Assembly (NCBI RefSeq): GCF_001695575.1
Contig: NZ_LUAX01000007.1
Span: forward strand, 1,426,001-1,490,000
Length of the DNA stretch: 64,000 bases
DNA from: Vibrio europaeus
Lineage (GTDB): Bacteria; Pseudomonadota; Gammaproteobacteria; Enterobacterales; Vibrionaceae
Reading direction: 5' to 3'
The position numbers and the translations under genes are program-made. Below the pieces are notes generated by a model, which saw nothing but the letters and a program-made list of their open reading frames with translations, had not been told where the DNA came from and did no database searches. Positions 25,107 through 36,100 of this stretch are shown piece by piece. Each line of letters starts with the position of its first letter. Positions within the stretch are counted from its first letter, which is position 1.

Positions 25107-26762
25107 ATGAAGTTACTTTTCCAGTTGGCTCATAAACAATACAAAGCCTTAGCGCTTGTCATTTTACTTAGTGTTACCAGTGCATTTCTTAGCATCGGTG
25201 TCATTGCATTCATACAGTATGAACTTCTCAGTCAAACAACGAGCGTACATAGTGCTATCTGGCAATTTGCCGGATTATTAGTGCTGCTGCTCGTCACTGC
25301 AACGGTTGCACAGGTTTCACTTCACAAGTTAGGCCACCAATTTGTCTTTGCCAAGCGGTGCCAATTGGTGAAACAACTGATCAACACTGATATCGAACAA
25401 ATTGAGGATGTCGGTAGCGCAGGTGTATTAGCTTCGTTAAATACGGACATTCGCAATATCACCATCGCCTTTGTGACTCTGCCTGAAATGATTTACGGAT
25501 TGGTACTGACCGTGGTCGCCTTATCTTATTTGGCTTTCTTATCATTGCCACTATTTGGCGTCAGTCTCTTGATGCTCGGTGTGACGGGCATTATTGGCTA
25601 CGGACTCGTTACACGTATCACTTTCCATGTTCGACAGGTACGCGAACTAGAAGATAAGCTATACCACGACTATCAGGCATTGATCGATGGACGCAAAGAG
25701 CTATCGCTTAACCCTAATCGAGCTCGTCGTTACTTCGAAGATGAGTTTAGCCCAAATGCTGCAGGCTACCGTGATGAGGTGACAAGAGCGGATATATACA
25801 ATGGTTTTGCCGCCAATATGGCAAATACTATCGTTCTTGCCCTGATTGGTTTGAACTTCTATCTCGCACTTGGGTTAGGTTGGGCTAGCTTTGACGTCGC
25901 GTCTACGTTTGCATTAGTTATTTTGTTTATGCGTATGCCATTAATGGCCGCGGTGGGTGCTCTGCCAGGGCTCATTGGCGCCAATATCTCTATGCGTAAG
26001 CTTGAGTCTTTAGATTTAAGCGACAATCAAAACCTCATTGAGTCAAACTCGACCCCTGATACTTTTGACAATATCGACCTACAGCAGGTGACGTATGAGT
26101 ATCGCTCAGACGGAGATGATCAACCCTTTAAAGTCGGCCCTATTGATTTCAAAGCTAACCAAGGTGAGATGATCTTTATCATAGGTGGTAATGGCAGCGG
26201 AAAATCAACGTTTGCTCGTTTACTGACAGGCCTTTATCGCCCGCACTCTGGTAGCGTCCTCCTCAATGGAAAACAGATGTTAGAACACAATTGGTCTGAC
26301 TATCGTCAACAATTTTCTTCAGTGTTCAGCGATTTTTATTTGTTCCATCAAATCACTGATGGGCAAGGACAAGATATTCCCGAAAGCCAGATTAGCGAGT
26401 GGATGGAACGTCTAGAAATGAGTCACAAAGTATCGCAGGAAAATGGACGTTTGTCGGATGTACGCTACTCGCAAGGGCAGCGTAAGCGCTTGGCGCTGCT
26501 AATGGCCGTTGCAGAGAAAAGAGGTTGTATGCTCCTAGATGAATGGGCTGCTGATCAGGATCCTCGCTTTAGAAAAGTATTTTACCAACAGTTATTGCCG
26601 CTACTAAAAGAACGTGGTGTGACTGTGATTGCGATTACCCACGATGACCGCTATTTCGATGCGGCCGATCGCATCTTCAAAATGGATAGTGGACAACTGA
26701 CGGAACTTGATACTACGGATAAATCACAAGCTCAACAAGCAGTAGAAAGTGTCGTCGCTTAA
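25107..26762 (+). CDS. PvdE/SyrD-like ABC exporter of the siderophore peptide
   Basis: 551 aa half-size ABC exporter: about six membrane helices in the first 320 residues, then an ATPase domain with Walker A GGNGSGKSTFARLL (about 358-371), signature YSQGQRKRLALL, and Walker B CMLLDEWAADQDP. The degenerate signature (SQGQ in place of SGGQ) and the D-Q-D-P tail are typical of the cyclic-peptide/PvdE subfamily. These move the nascent siderophore from cytoplasm to periplasm. First gene of the NRPS operon behind a Fur box; MbtH follows 44 bases later. Confidence 0.9.
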   Translation: MKLLFQLAHKQYKALALVILLSVTSAFLSIGVIAFIQYELLSQTTSVHSAIWQFAGLLVLLLVTATVAQVSLHKLGHQFVFAKRCQLVKQLINTDIEQIEDVGSAGVLASLNTDIRNITIAFVTLPEMIYGLVLTVVALSYLAFLSLPLFGVSLLMLGVTGIIGYGLVTRITFHVRQVRELEDKLYHDYQALIDGRKELSLNPNRARRYFEDEFSPNAAGYRDEVTRADIYNGFAANMANTIVLALIGLNFYLALGLGWASFDVASTFALVILFMRMPLMAAVGALPGLIGANISMRKLESLDLSDNQNLIESNSTPDTFDNIDLQQVTYEYRSDGDDQPFKVGPIDFKANQGEMIFIIGGNGSGKSTFARLLTGLYRPHSGSVLLNGKQMLEHNWSDYRQQFSSVFSDFYLFHQITDGQGQDIPESQISEWMERLEMSHKVSQENGRLSDVRYSQGQRKRLALLMAVAEKRGCMLLDEWAADQDPRFRKVFYQQLLPLLKERGVTVIAITHDDRYFDAADRIFKMDSGQLTELDTTDKSQAQQAVESVVA

Positions 26763-26806
26763 ACAAATATCAAAACAATAAAAACAACGAATCAGTTGAG
26801 GAAATT

Positions 26807-27010
26807 ATGAGTATTGACAGCCCAAATACAGAATTCACCGTCGTTATTAACCTTCAAGAGCAGTACAGCATTTGGCCGACTTATCATCCTATTCCAAATG
26901 GGTGGAAGGAAGTTGGGGTAACAGGTAACAAAGAAATATGCCTCGCCCACATTAATGAAGTGTGGACAGACATGCGTCCAAAGAGCTTACGCGATGCATT
27001 AGTCGAGTAA
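26807..27010 (+). CDS. MbtH-like NRPS helper protein
   Basis: 67 aa. Carries the family signature: N-x-E/Q-x-QYS-I-W (NLQEQYSIWP), P-x-GW, CLAHINEVWTDMRPKSLR with the conserved Trp residues. MbtH proteins bind adenylation domains and are needed for their solubility and activity. Position directly before the NRPS gene is typical. GAGGAAAT precedes the ATG. Confidence 0.95.
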   Translation: MSIDSPNTEFTVVINLQEQYSIWPTYHPIPNGWKEVGVTGNKEICLAHINEVWTDMRPKSLRDALVE

Positions 27011-27028
27011 TTATTCTCTTCTTGTCGC

Positions 27029-27080
27029 TAATACCAAGCAGAATAAATACCTGATTACCTATTTATCTCGATTGGTATTA
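27029..27080. repeat. Imperfect inverted-repeat element (Vibrio-type intergenic palindrome)
   Basis: Arms TAATACCAA (27029-27037) and TTGGTATTA (27072-27080) enclose a second stem ATAAATA / TATTTAT, making a roughly 50-base hairpin between MbtH and the first NRPS gene. It resembles small palindromic repeats scattered in Vibrio intergenic DNA. It may tune mRNA stability or expression of the downstream NRPS. Confidence 0.55.
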
Positions 27081-27131
27081 CTAATGGGTGTCTATTAGGC
27101 ACCTGACATTCTAAAGTTTTTAGGTATACAC

Positions 27132-30100
27132 ATGTCAGTGGATGATATCTCGATGACTCCTGTCAATCTTGGCTGGGGCCCACTTGCTCATTCTCAACAA
27201 CGCCTATGGTTGTTCCAACAACTCATGCCAGAAAGTATTGCTTACAATACGGGTGGGCTTCTGTGGTTGTCGGGGAAAGAGCTCAGTAAAGAAACGATAG
27301 TCGATACTTTCAATTCGGTAGTAGCGCTTCATAGCGCTGTTCATTTGGAAATTGAAGAGAAGGATGGACAACCTGCACAAATAGCGAGGTTCCAATCACC
27401 TCACATTACGTATATAGATGCTCGCGAGTATTGCGAACCTAAGGCATTTGCTTACAAAGATGCTCTGAAAAGAGTTCGCGAGCCTTATAACTTGGTCGCA
27501 GCTCCTCTCTATCGGTTAGCTTTGTATCAGGTTAGTGATGACAAGTTTGCGGTTTGTATCGCCGCACACCATATTATCGTTGATGCTTGGTCACTTCAGC
27601 TTTTAGTCAAAGCGGTTATTGACAACTTATCTGGTAAAACGCTTCGCGAACCCCGTGGACAAAGCTATCAAGCCTTCGCAGCGGAACAACAGCTTGTTGA
27701 TTTGAGCGAAGATCAAAAGCAATGGCTAAATTTAGCACTAATGAGTGATGAGCCATGCATGTTGCCAGTGAGTAACAATGTTCAGAAAAATGCTTATCAG
27801 GCAGGGCACGTTGAAGATTCTTTGAGTAAGACAGAGTCAGACGCGGTGGCTCAAGTCGCCAAAGAACATGGTATTACTCGATTTGAAGTTTTGTCAGCAG
27901 CGATGCTGTTAACCCTAGGCAGCTACGCAAATCACGCACAACCCGCGATTAATGTACCAGCGTTAAATCGAAACTCTGCCAACCGACGCAACATAGGTTT
28001 TTACGTTAATAATGCGATTTTGGGTGTTCAGACGTCGGCGGACATGACCTTGTCTGATGTATTAAATCAGACCAAATCTAACTTACGTGATGCACTTAAA
28101 TTTGAGCATCTGCCAATAGAAAAATTAATTGGTGGTATGCCTTTACCAACGACCGCTTTTAACTATCGTAGTCATGGACATAACCTGAATATCAAAACAC
28201 ACTGTGTCGAGGGAGTTTTTGAGGAATTCCCTGTAACGGAAACGCCTTTTGAGCTTGTTTTAGATGCGATTACAGGTGATGAGCTAGCGATCAGATTAGT
28301 CTATGCAAAAGAGAGGTTTACACCGGAACAGATAGATAACTTTCTCCAAAGCTACAAGGGTATTCTTAAGCAGTTTTGCCAGAGCCCTGAACGAAAACTA
28401 TCGCAGCTGAAAACGCTTTCCTCACAGGATACGCTTCGTTTAAGCCAGCACGGTGAGGTTCAACAAACTTGGAAACCTGTGACCTTTATGGAACTGGTTA
28501 CTGAAAAAGCTCAACAGCTTCCAGAAAAGATCGCGTTAAAACATGGCGAACATACGCTGACTTACGCTGAATTAGAGGCTCAATCGAATTTAGTCGCACA
28601 CTCACTGCGTCAAAGAAAGATTGCAGGTGAAAGTGTTGTCGGTGTGATGATGGAGCGTGGCAACGATATGCTGGTCGCCATGTTGGGTATCATGAAAGCA
28701 GGTTGTGTATTCCTACCGCTTGATCCGGATTATCCTGCCGAGCGCATCAGCTTTATGCTCGAAGACAGCGAAGCTCAGCAGTTACTGACTCAACAGCACT
28801 TGATGGATAAGGCTCAAGTGCTTTTCATTCATTCAGGTGGTGCTCAAGAGTGCATTGCTATTGAATCTTTGCTGGCAGCTGAGGCACCAGTAACTGAGCT
28901 TGGTGATTGCTCATATCAAGATATCAACCTAGATCAGCTGGCGTATTTGATTTACACCTCTGGCTCAACAGGTAAGCCAAAAGGCGTTGCAGTCAGTCAT
29001 TGCGGCCTGACAATGCATGTCCAGACGATTGGCGAGCAGTATGGCATGACGCCTGAAGACACAGAGCTGCATTTTGCCTCTATTAGTTTTGATGGCGCGG
29101 TTGAACGTTGGACTGTGCCACTAGCGTTTGGCTCAACGCTGGTCATTCGAGACCAACAGTTGTGGACACCAGAAAAAACGACTCAAGTATTGGTGGACGA
29201 GAGGGTCACTATTGCTTGTTTCCCGCCGAGTTATGCAGGCCCTTGGCTAGATTGGGTTGAACAAACTCAGCCAGACTTGTCTTTACGCTCATTGACACTG
29301 GGTGGTGAGGCATTTACCCGAGAAACCTTTGAGCGAATTCAACGGGTGGTTAATCCACCCCGCATCGTCAATGGTTATGGCCCGACAGAAACCGTCGTTA
29401 CTCCGATGATCTGGCGTGCTTATCCAGACGATAAACTGGAAAGCTCATACGCGCCGATTGGTCAGCCTGTGGGTGACCGTAAGTTGTATGTTCTGGATGA
29501 GAATCTCAAACAGGTACCATTTGGTTCGGTTGGTGAGCTGTACATTGGTATGGAGTCTGGCCTTGCTCGCGGTTACTTGAAACGACCTGACTTGACTGCT
29601 GAACGTTTTATTCCGGATCCATTTGCCGCAAACGGCGAGCGTATGTACCGCACTGGTGATTTGGTTCGATTCAGACAAGATGGTGTTGTTGAATACCTTG
29701 GTCGTGCCGATCAACAAGTTAAAATTCGTGGTTTCCGTATTGAATTAGGAGAGATTGAATCTCGACTGCAAACGCTTTCCAATGCTGAGTTTTGTGCCGT
29801 TGTCGCACACGAGTCGCCGACAGGAAAGCGCCTGGTCGGCTATGTTCAATTGAGTGAAACAGAACAAAAATCTGAATCTCAATGGCGTCTAGAGTTAGCC
29901 TCCCAGTTGCCAGATTATATGGTGCCGTCACGTATCATTGTTAGCCAGACACTTCCTTTGACACCCGCTGGTAAGGTGGATCGTAAGCAACTTGCAGTAC
30001 CGGATTGGGATGAAGAACAGAAAGCGGGAGCGCCGCTGGAAGGGGATATCCAACATCAGCTGGCTGTAATATGGCGTGAGCTCCTCAAAGTAGAGTCTAT

Positions 30101-33100
30101 TGGTTCTGACAGCCATTTCTTTGCACTTGGTGGAGATTCCATTACCGCTTTGCAAATGGTAGGGAAACTTCGTCAACAAGGTTTGATGCTGACACCAAAA
30201 CAAGTATTTGACCATCCTGTGCTTGGTGAAATGGCGCTATGTGTTCTCGATAGCCAAATCAAACCAGCTGAACAAGGTGAGCTGAATGGCAAAGTAGCCT
30301 TGCTGCCAATGCAGAAGCGATTCGTTGAACGAGGCTATTCTCATAAAAGCAAGCTAGATAAAAATGGCCAGCTTGAACTGTGCAACCAGTACGCAAAACT
30401 CAGTTTGCCAGCTCCGGTCAATGCAGACGCGATTGTTCGAGCACTTAAGCAAGTGGTGCAGCATCACGATAGTTTGCGCCTTTCTTTCGAGGCTCCTAAT
30501 ACGACAACATCTGACGCAGCAGAGTATCTAGCTGAATATGTTCCTAGCGCAGATTTTTCCTTCAACCTTTATGCAGAGCAGATAGACACCGATGCTGTGC
30601 AGAGTGCGATTAATCCGCCTGTTGGTAAGCAATTATCTGTCGGCTTGAACGTTGAGACGGGCGAAATGCTGGTTGCCGTTCACCACCTTGTCATTGATGC
30701 GCTTTCTTGGCCTGTGCTTCTTCAAGATTTGCTGGGGAGTTATCAGCAAGAAGTGGGTGCCAACTCTTATGCGTTCGCTTCTAAAACGCATAACCAGGCT
30801 GATTGGTATCAGGCATTAGAGAATCTACCTATCAGTCATAAACAGTCCGAATTCTGGATTGCTCAGCGAGCAGAACCTGCCTTTGCTGAAGGTTCTGCTA
30901 AGGAAGGTGAAAGAAATGGAATTCTTAAGCACGGTTACCATATAACCAAAGAGCTCGCCGAACCACTGCTTGCATCGACTCAGACCTTTGCCAGAATGAG
31001 CAAGGAGCAGACTTTGATGGCCTTGTCTGCACTTGCAGTAAAGGAAATTACCTCTGCAAACGAGGTCGTCATTCATCGTGAAAGCCATGGTCGATTCAGT
31101 GAGTCGTTTGGGTTGGATCTTTCACGCAGTGTTAACTGGCATACTTCGTTGTTCCCGCAAAAAGTTATGTTAAGTGACAGCATTAGTGAACTCTTAGCGA
31201 GTGTAAAAGATGGCTCTCATGCAATCACCGATGGTGGTTTGAGTTATTCCGCGGGTGTTGTTCAGCAGCAATGGCAGTATCAAGACCATGTTGATGTTCT
31301 ATTTAACTTCCTAGGCCGAGCTGCGCAGGTTGATGTTAAAGGGGCTGAACTAGGTGAGTTTGGCTTATGGCGACCAGAAGACGCCAAAGCGGATGCCGCA
31401 ATTGTATTGAATATCAGTGAAACTGATGATGGCTTTGACGTCGAATTGGAGTTTTCACTTTCTGCTCTGCCGAAAGATCAGTGTGATGTGTATGTTCATC
31501 ACTTAGAAGCCGCAATCAAAGCAATGACGGAACATTGCACGTCTAACCAAGCCGTTTTGACACAAGCTGATGCGCCAAATACTCATCTGAGTCTCGCGAC
31601 GTTAAGCCATGTAAGTGGTAACGCTCATCAACTTCCGAATCAAATTCTACCTTTGTCTACGCTACAGCAAGGTTTGTATTTCCACGCTCAGCTATCGCAA
31701 GAGACGAGCACCTACGTCAACCAAATTACCTTACCTATATTTGGCGCGGATGCGCGCCAGTTAGAAGAGGGTTGGAAGGTCTTGATGAAGCGTCATTCGA
31801 TTCTGCGTAGTACGCTGCATCAAGTTGAAGGTCAGGCGCACCTGTATGTGTGGGATGACCTTCGTATCACGAGCAGAGTCTTTGATGGGCGAGAGGAAGC
31901 AGGCTTTGAACTGGAGTCCTATAAACGTTCACTCATTGAACAAGGGTTCGAACTGGAACAGGATGCGAGCGGCCAACAGCTAAAACCTTTGTGGCGAGTA
32001 GATCTAGTGACAACGGGCGACAATGAGATCGCTTGTATTTTTACGATTCACCACATTCTGATGGATGGTTGGAGCACAGGTGTTCTACTCAGCGAACTAT
32101 TTGCTCACTACCAAAACATGAGCCTGCCTGTTGTCAGCCATGATTTTGCTGATTATTTAGAATGGGTTGTACAGCAAGAACCAGAAAGTGCTCAAGAGTA
32201 CTGGCGTGAGTATTTGAATGGTGTTGAAGCGCCAACAATGTTGGTTGAACAATACGGTTCGCACACAGATAAACTAGGGCATGTGCGCCACAACGTGGAC
32301 TTCAGTGCTGAGGTACTAAGCAGCTGGCAGTCTCAACTGAAGTCTTCTGGCATCACTCTGAACACTCTCATTCAGGGCGCATGGCTACTAACGCTTCACC
32401 GTTACACGGGTCAGTCTCAGCCTGTTTTCGGTAATACCGTAGCGGGTCGACCGACATCATTGGCAAACAGTGAAGCTATGGTTGGGCTTTTCATTAATAC
32501 CTTGCCTGTTACATCGATGGTCGACTGGCAGGCGAAAACCGGTGAATGGCTTGCCGATATACAGGAGCAGGCGAGTGCACAGCGTGAATTCAGCCATGTC
32601 TCTTTGTCAGAGGTACAAGCACTTTCTTCGCTAGGAGATGCACCACTGGCTGGTGAGAATCTGTTTGATTCGTTAGTGGTGTTTGAAAACTATCCATTGG
32701 ATGAGAACCTGTTTAGTGAAACTGGCCTTAAAATTGGCGAGCCTGACAGCTATGAGTTTACGCATTACCCGTTAACGCTGGCGGTATTGCCAGGCGAATC
32801 ATTACGTATTGTGTTTGCGTACGACTCAGCGAAATTCTCGCGGTCAGATATTGATGCGCTGTCAGCAACGACGTCTCATTATCTTGAACAGCTTGTCGAT
32901 AAGCTGACTTACAACCTGAGTGATATTCATGTATTGGACGCCGAACAACAGTCTCGCTTGTCTGGCCATGTAAAAGCATCTGAACCTTGGACTTATAAAC
33001 CCTTCACTGAACTGTTAAAAGAGCAAGTGCTCGCTCAACCAGATAGAGAAGCGCTTGTGGCGAATCCTCTTAGGGGAGCGGCCTTATCAACTAGTGGCTC

Positions 33101-36100
33101 GGAACGGCTTGCTTTGTCATACCAACAGCTGGATGATTTCAGCGATGGCGTGGCCGCTGAGCTAATCGCACGTGGAATTCAACGAGACCAACGGGTTGGT
33201 GTGATGTTTGCCCGTGGAGCCGACATGCTGGTGGCAATGATCGGTGTTTTGAAGGCAGGAGCAGCATTCTTACCTTTAGACCCTTCATACCCTCAAGACC
33301 GACTGGCCTACATGGTTGAAGATAGCGATGCACAATGGTTAATTTCTGACAATAGTTCGCAACAGTTGGCAAGCGAGATTTGTCAGCGAGATAACATCAT
33401 TGCGTATTCTGAAATCGACCTTCAGCAGCCTCTTATAAATCGTCCTGAACTTTTAGAAGAGCAGCTGGCGTATGTGATCTATACCTCCGGCTCAACGGGT
33501 AAACCTAAAGGTGTGTGTGTTTCTCATTCAGGTCTGAGTATGCACGTTCAAACTATTGGCCAACGATATGGCATGACGCCACAAGACATCGAGCTGCACT
33601 TTGCTTCGATCAGTTTTGATGGTGCCGTTGAGAGATGGACTGTCCCTCTAGCCTTCGGCTCAAAACTGGTGATTCGAGACCAGCAGCTTTGGAGTGCGCA
33701 AGAGACATGTGAAGTGCTTGAGCGTGAAGCCGTGACAATCGCGTGCTTCCCGCCAAGCTATGTTGGACCACTGCTTGAGTGGATCGAAATTGATCAGCCA
33801 ACGTTAGCCGTACGCTCTTGGACTCTGGGCGGCGAAGCCTTTACACGAGAAACCTATTTCAAGCTTCAGCAGGTACTGAATCCGAAGCGTATTATTAACG
33901 GATACGGCCCGACGGAAACAGTCGTGACGCCAATGATCTGGCAGGCTTATCCTGAAACGCCGCTAGAAAGTGCTTACGCACCTATCGGTACTGCTGTCGG
34001 TGCACGTAGTCTGTATGTATTGGACTGCGACCTTCGTCCGGTTCCGTCTGGTGTCAGTGGCGAATTGTACATTGGTGAAGAAGTTGGCTTAGCTCGCGGT
34101 TACCTTGATCGTCCAGACTTAACGGCCGAGCGTTTTGTTCCCGATCCATTTGCGAATAATGGAGAGCGCATGTACCGCACTGGCGACTTAGTTCGCTGGC
34201 GCGAAGATGGCGTGATGGAGTATCTGGGTCGAGCTGATGACCAAATAAAAATTCGAGGCTTCCGTGTCGAATTAGGTGAAATCGAGTCACGATTACAGAG
34301 CATCAGTGGCAGTAAACTGAGTGCTGTGACCGCCTTTGAAGGTTCAGCTGGAAAGTACTTGGTCGGCTACGTAGAAGGTCAGGCTGACCTAATAAGCTGT
34401 GATGATATTCTCGCTCAAATGGTGAAAGTACTGCCTGACTACATGGTGCCTTCGCAGCTTGTGGTTATGGATTCGATGCCGTTGACGCCAGCAAGTAAAG
34501 TCGACAAGAAAAAACTGCCGCAGCCTGATAATCATGTTCAGCACAAAGCCTATGAAGCACCAGAAGGTGAGATAGAGCAGCTTCTGGCACAAGAATGGCA
34601 AGCCTTGTTTGGGCTAGAGAAAGTCAGCCGTAATGATGATTTCTTCGCTATGGGTGGTCAGTCATTGCTCGCTACACAGCTTGTTGGACGTTTGCAGCAA
34701 AAACACCAGATTCGTCTTTTACTTCAGAGTGTCTTTGATTCTCCAAGACTAGATGTGATGGCAACTCAGTGTACATCACTCAAAGAACCCGCAGTCACGA
34801 TCAAAGCAGTGCCGCGCATGGAATACATGCCAGTGAGCGCTTCGCAAAAGCGTTTGTGGTTTGTTCAACAGCTGATGACTGAAAGCTCTGCGTATCACAT
34901 GCCGCTTGGCCTTAAGTTAAAAGGCGAAGTGAATAGAGAGTGGTTAGAGCAGTCGTTGCGCACTGTGATAGGCCGCCATGAAGCTTTGCGTACCAGCTTC
35001 GTGCAGGTAGATGGCGAGCTGATGCAGTCTATCCATTCTGATGACGATTTAAGTCAATTCGTATTAGCAGAATACTCAGCTGATGAGTTCTCCCGCTTAG
35101 AGGTTCAGCGCCTTAACTGGATCGGTGAAACCTTTGATTTGTCATCGCCTTCATTATTGAGAGCTTATTTAATCAAGCATTCAGAACAGGAATTTGAGTT
35201 GCTTCTGATTGTCCATCACATCATCTCTGATGGAATTTCGATTCAAAACCTAATGCGAGAGCTGTCGGCGGTTTATTCGTCCTACGGTCATTCAGGTCAG
35301 TTTGAATCAAACATTGAGACTGACGCACTGGATTACGCCGATTACGCTAGCTGGCAGCAAGAGTGGTTAAATTCAGATAGCGCCAAAGAATCACTTTCAT
35401 GGTGGAAAGCGGCGTTAGCGAAAGATATTGAGCCGCTTGTTCTTCATAGCGATGTCGCGAGAGACCAGCTCGAAACCACCGGTCAGCGTCATCACTTTAC
35501 TCTGACCAAGCAGCAGGTCAACGCGATTGAGACTCTTGCTGCACAAAGCGCAACGACTCCGTTTAACGTTATGTTAAGCCTGTGGCACTTATTGCTTCAC
35601 AAGTATTCTGGGCGTGATGAAATTCGAGTCGGTATCCCTGTTGCGGGCCGAACACAACCGGACACTCAGCAGATGCAAGGTTGCTTCATCAACAACTTGG
35701 TGATCCCTTCGCATTTAGACGCGGCAATGAGTTACGACAACCTGCTCCAAGAGACAAAACGTTTTACTGAGCAGGCGTTGACCCATCAAGATGTGCCATT
35801 TGAGGTATTGGTAGAGTCTCTTGGTGTAACGGGTAATTTGCAGCACCATCCGTTGTACCAGACGAGTTTCAACTTCCAACGTATTGAGCGCTCAATTCTC
35901 GCTGAATGGGGAGGAGTACAAGCAGAAGCGTTTGATCCTGGCGTGGTCGCGGCTCAGTTAGAGTTGAGCTTAGATGTTCAGGCCTATGATGACGGCGAAT
36001 GGAGTGGTTTTGTTAACTATGCAGCACCAGTATTCGATCAAACGTTTGTCGAAGCGTTACTTGCTCACTGGCTCAAGCTGCTTGAACAAGTTGCATTGAA

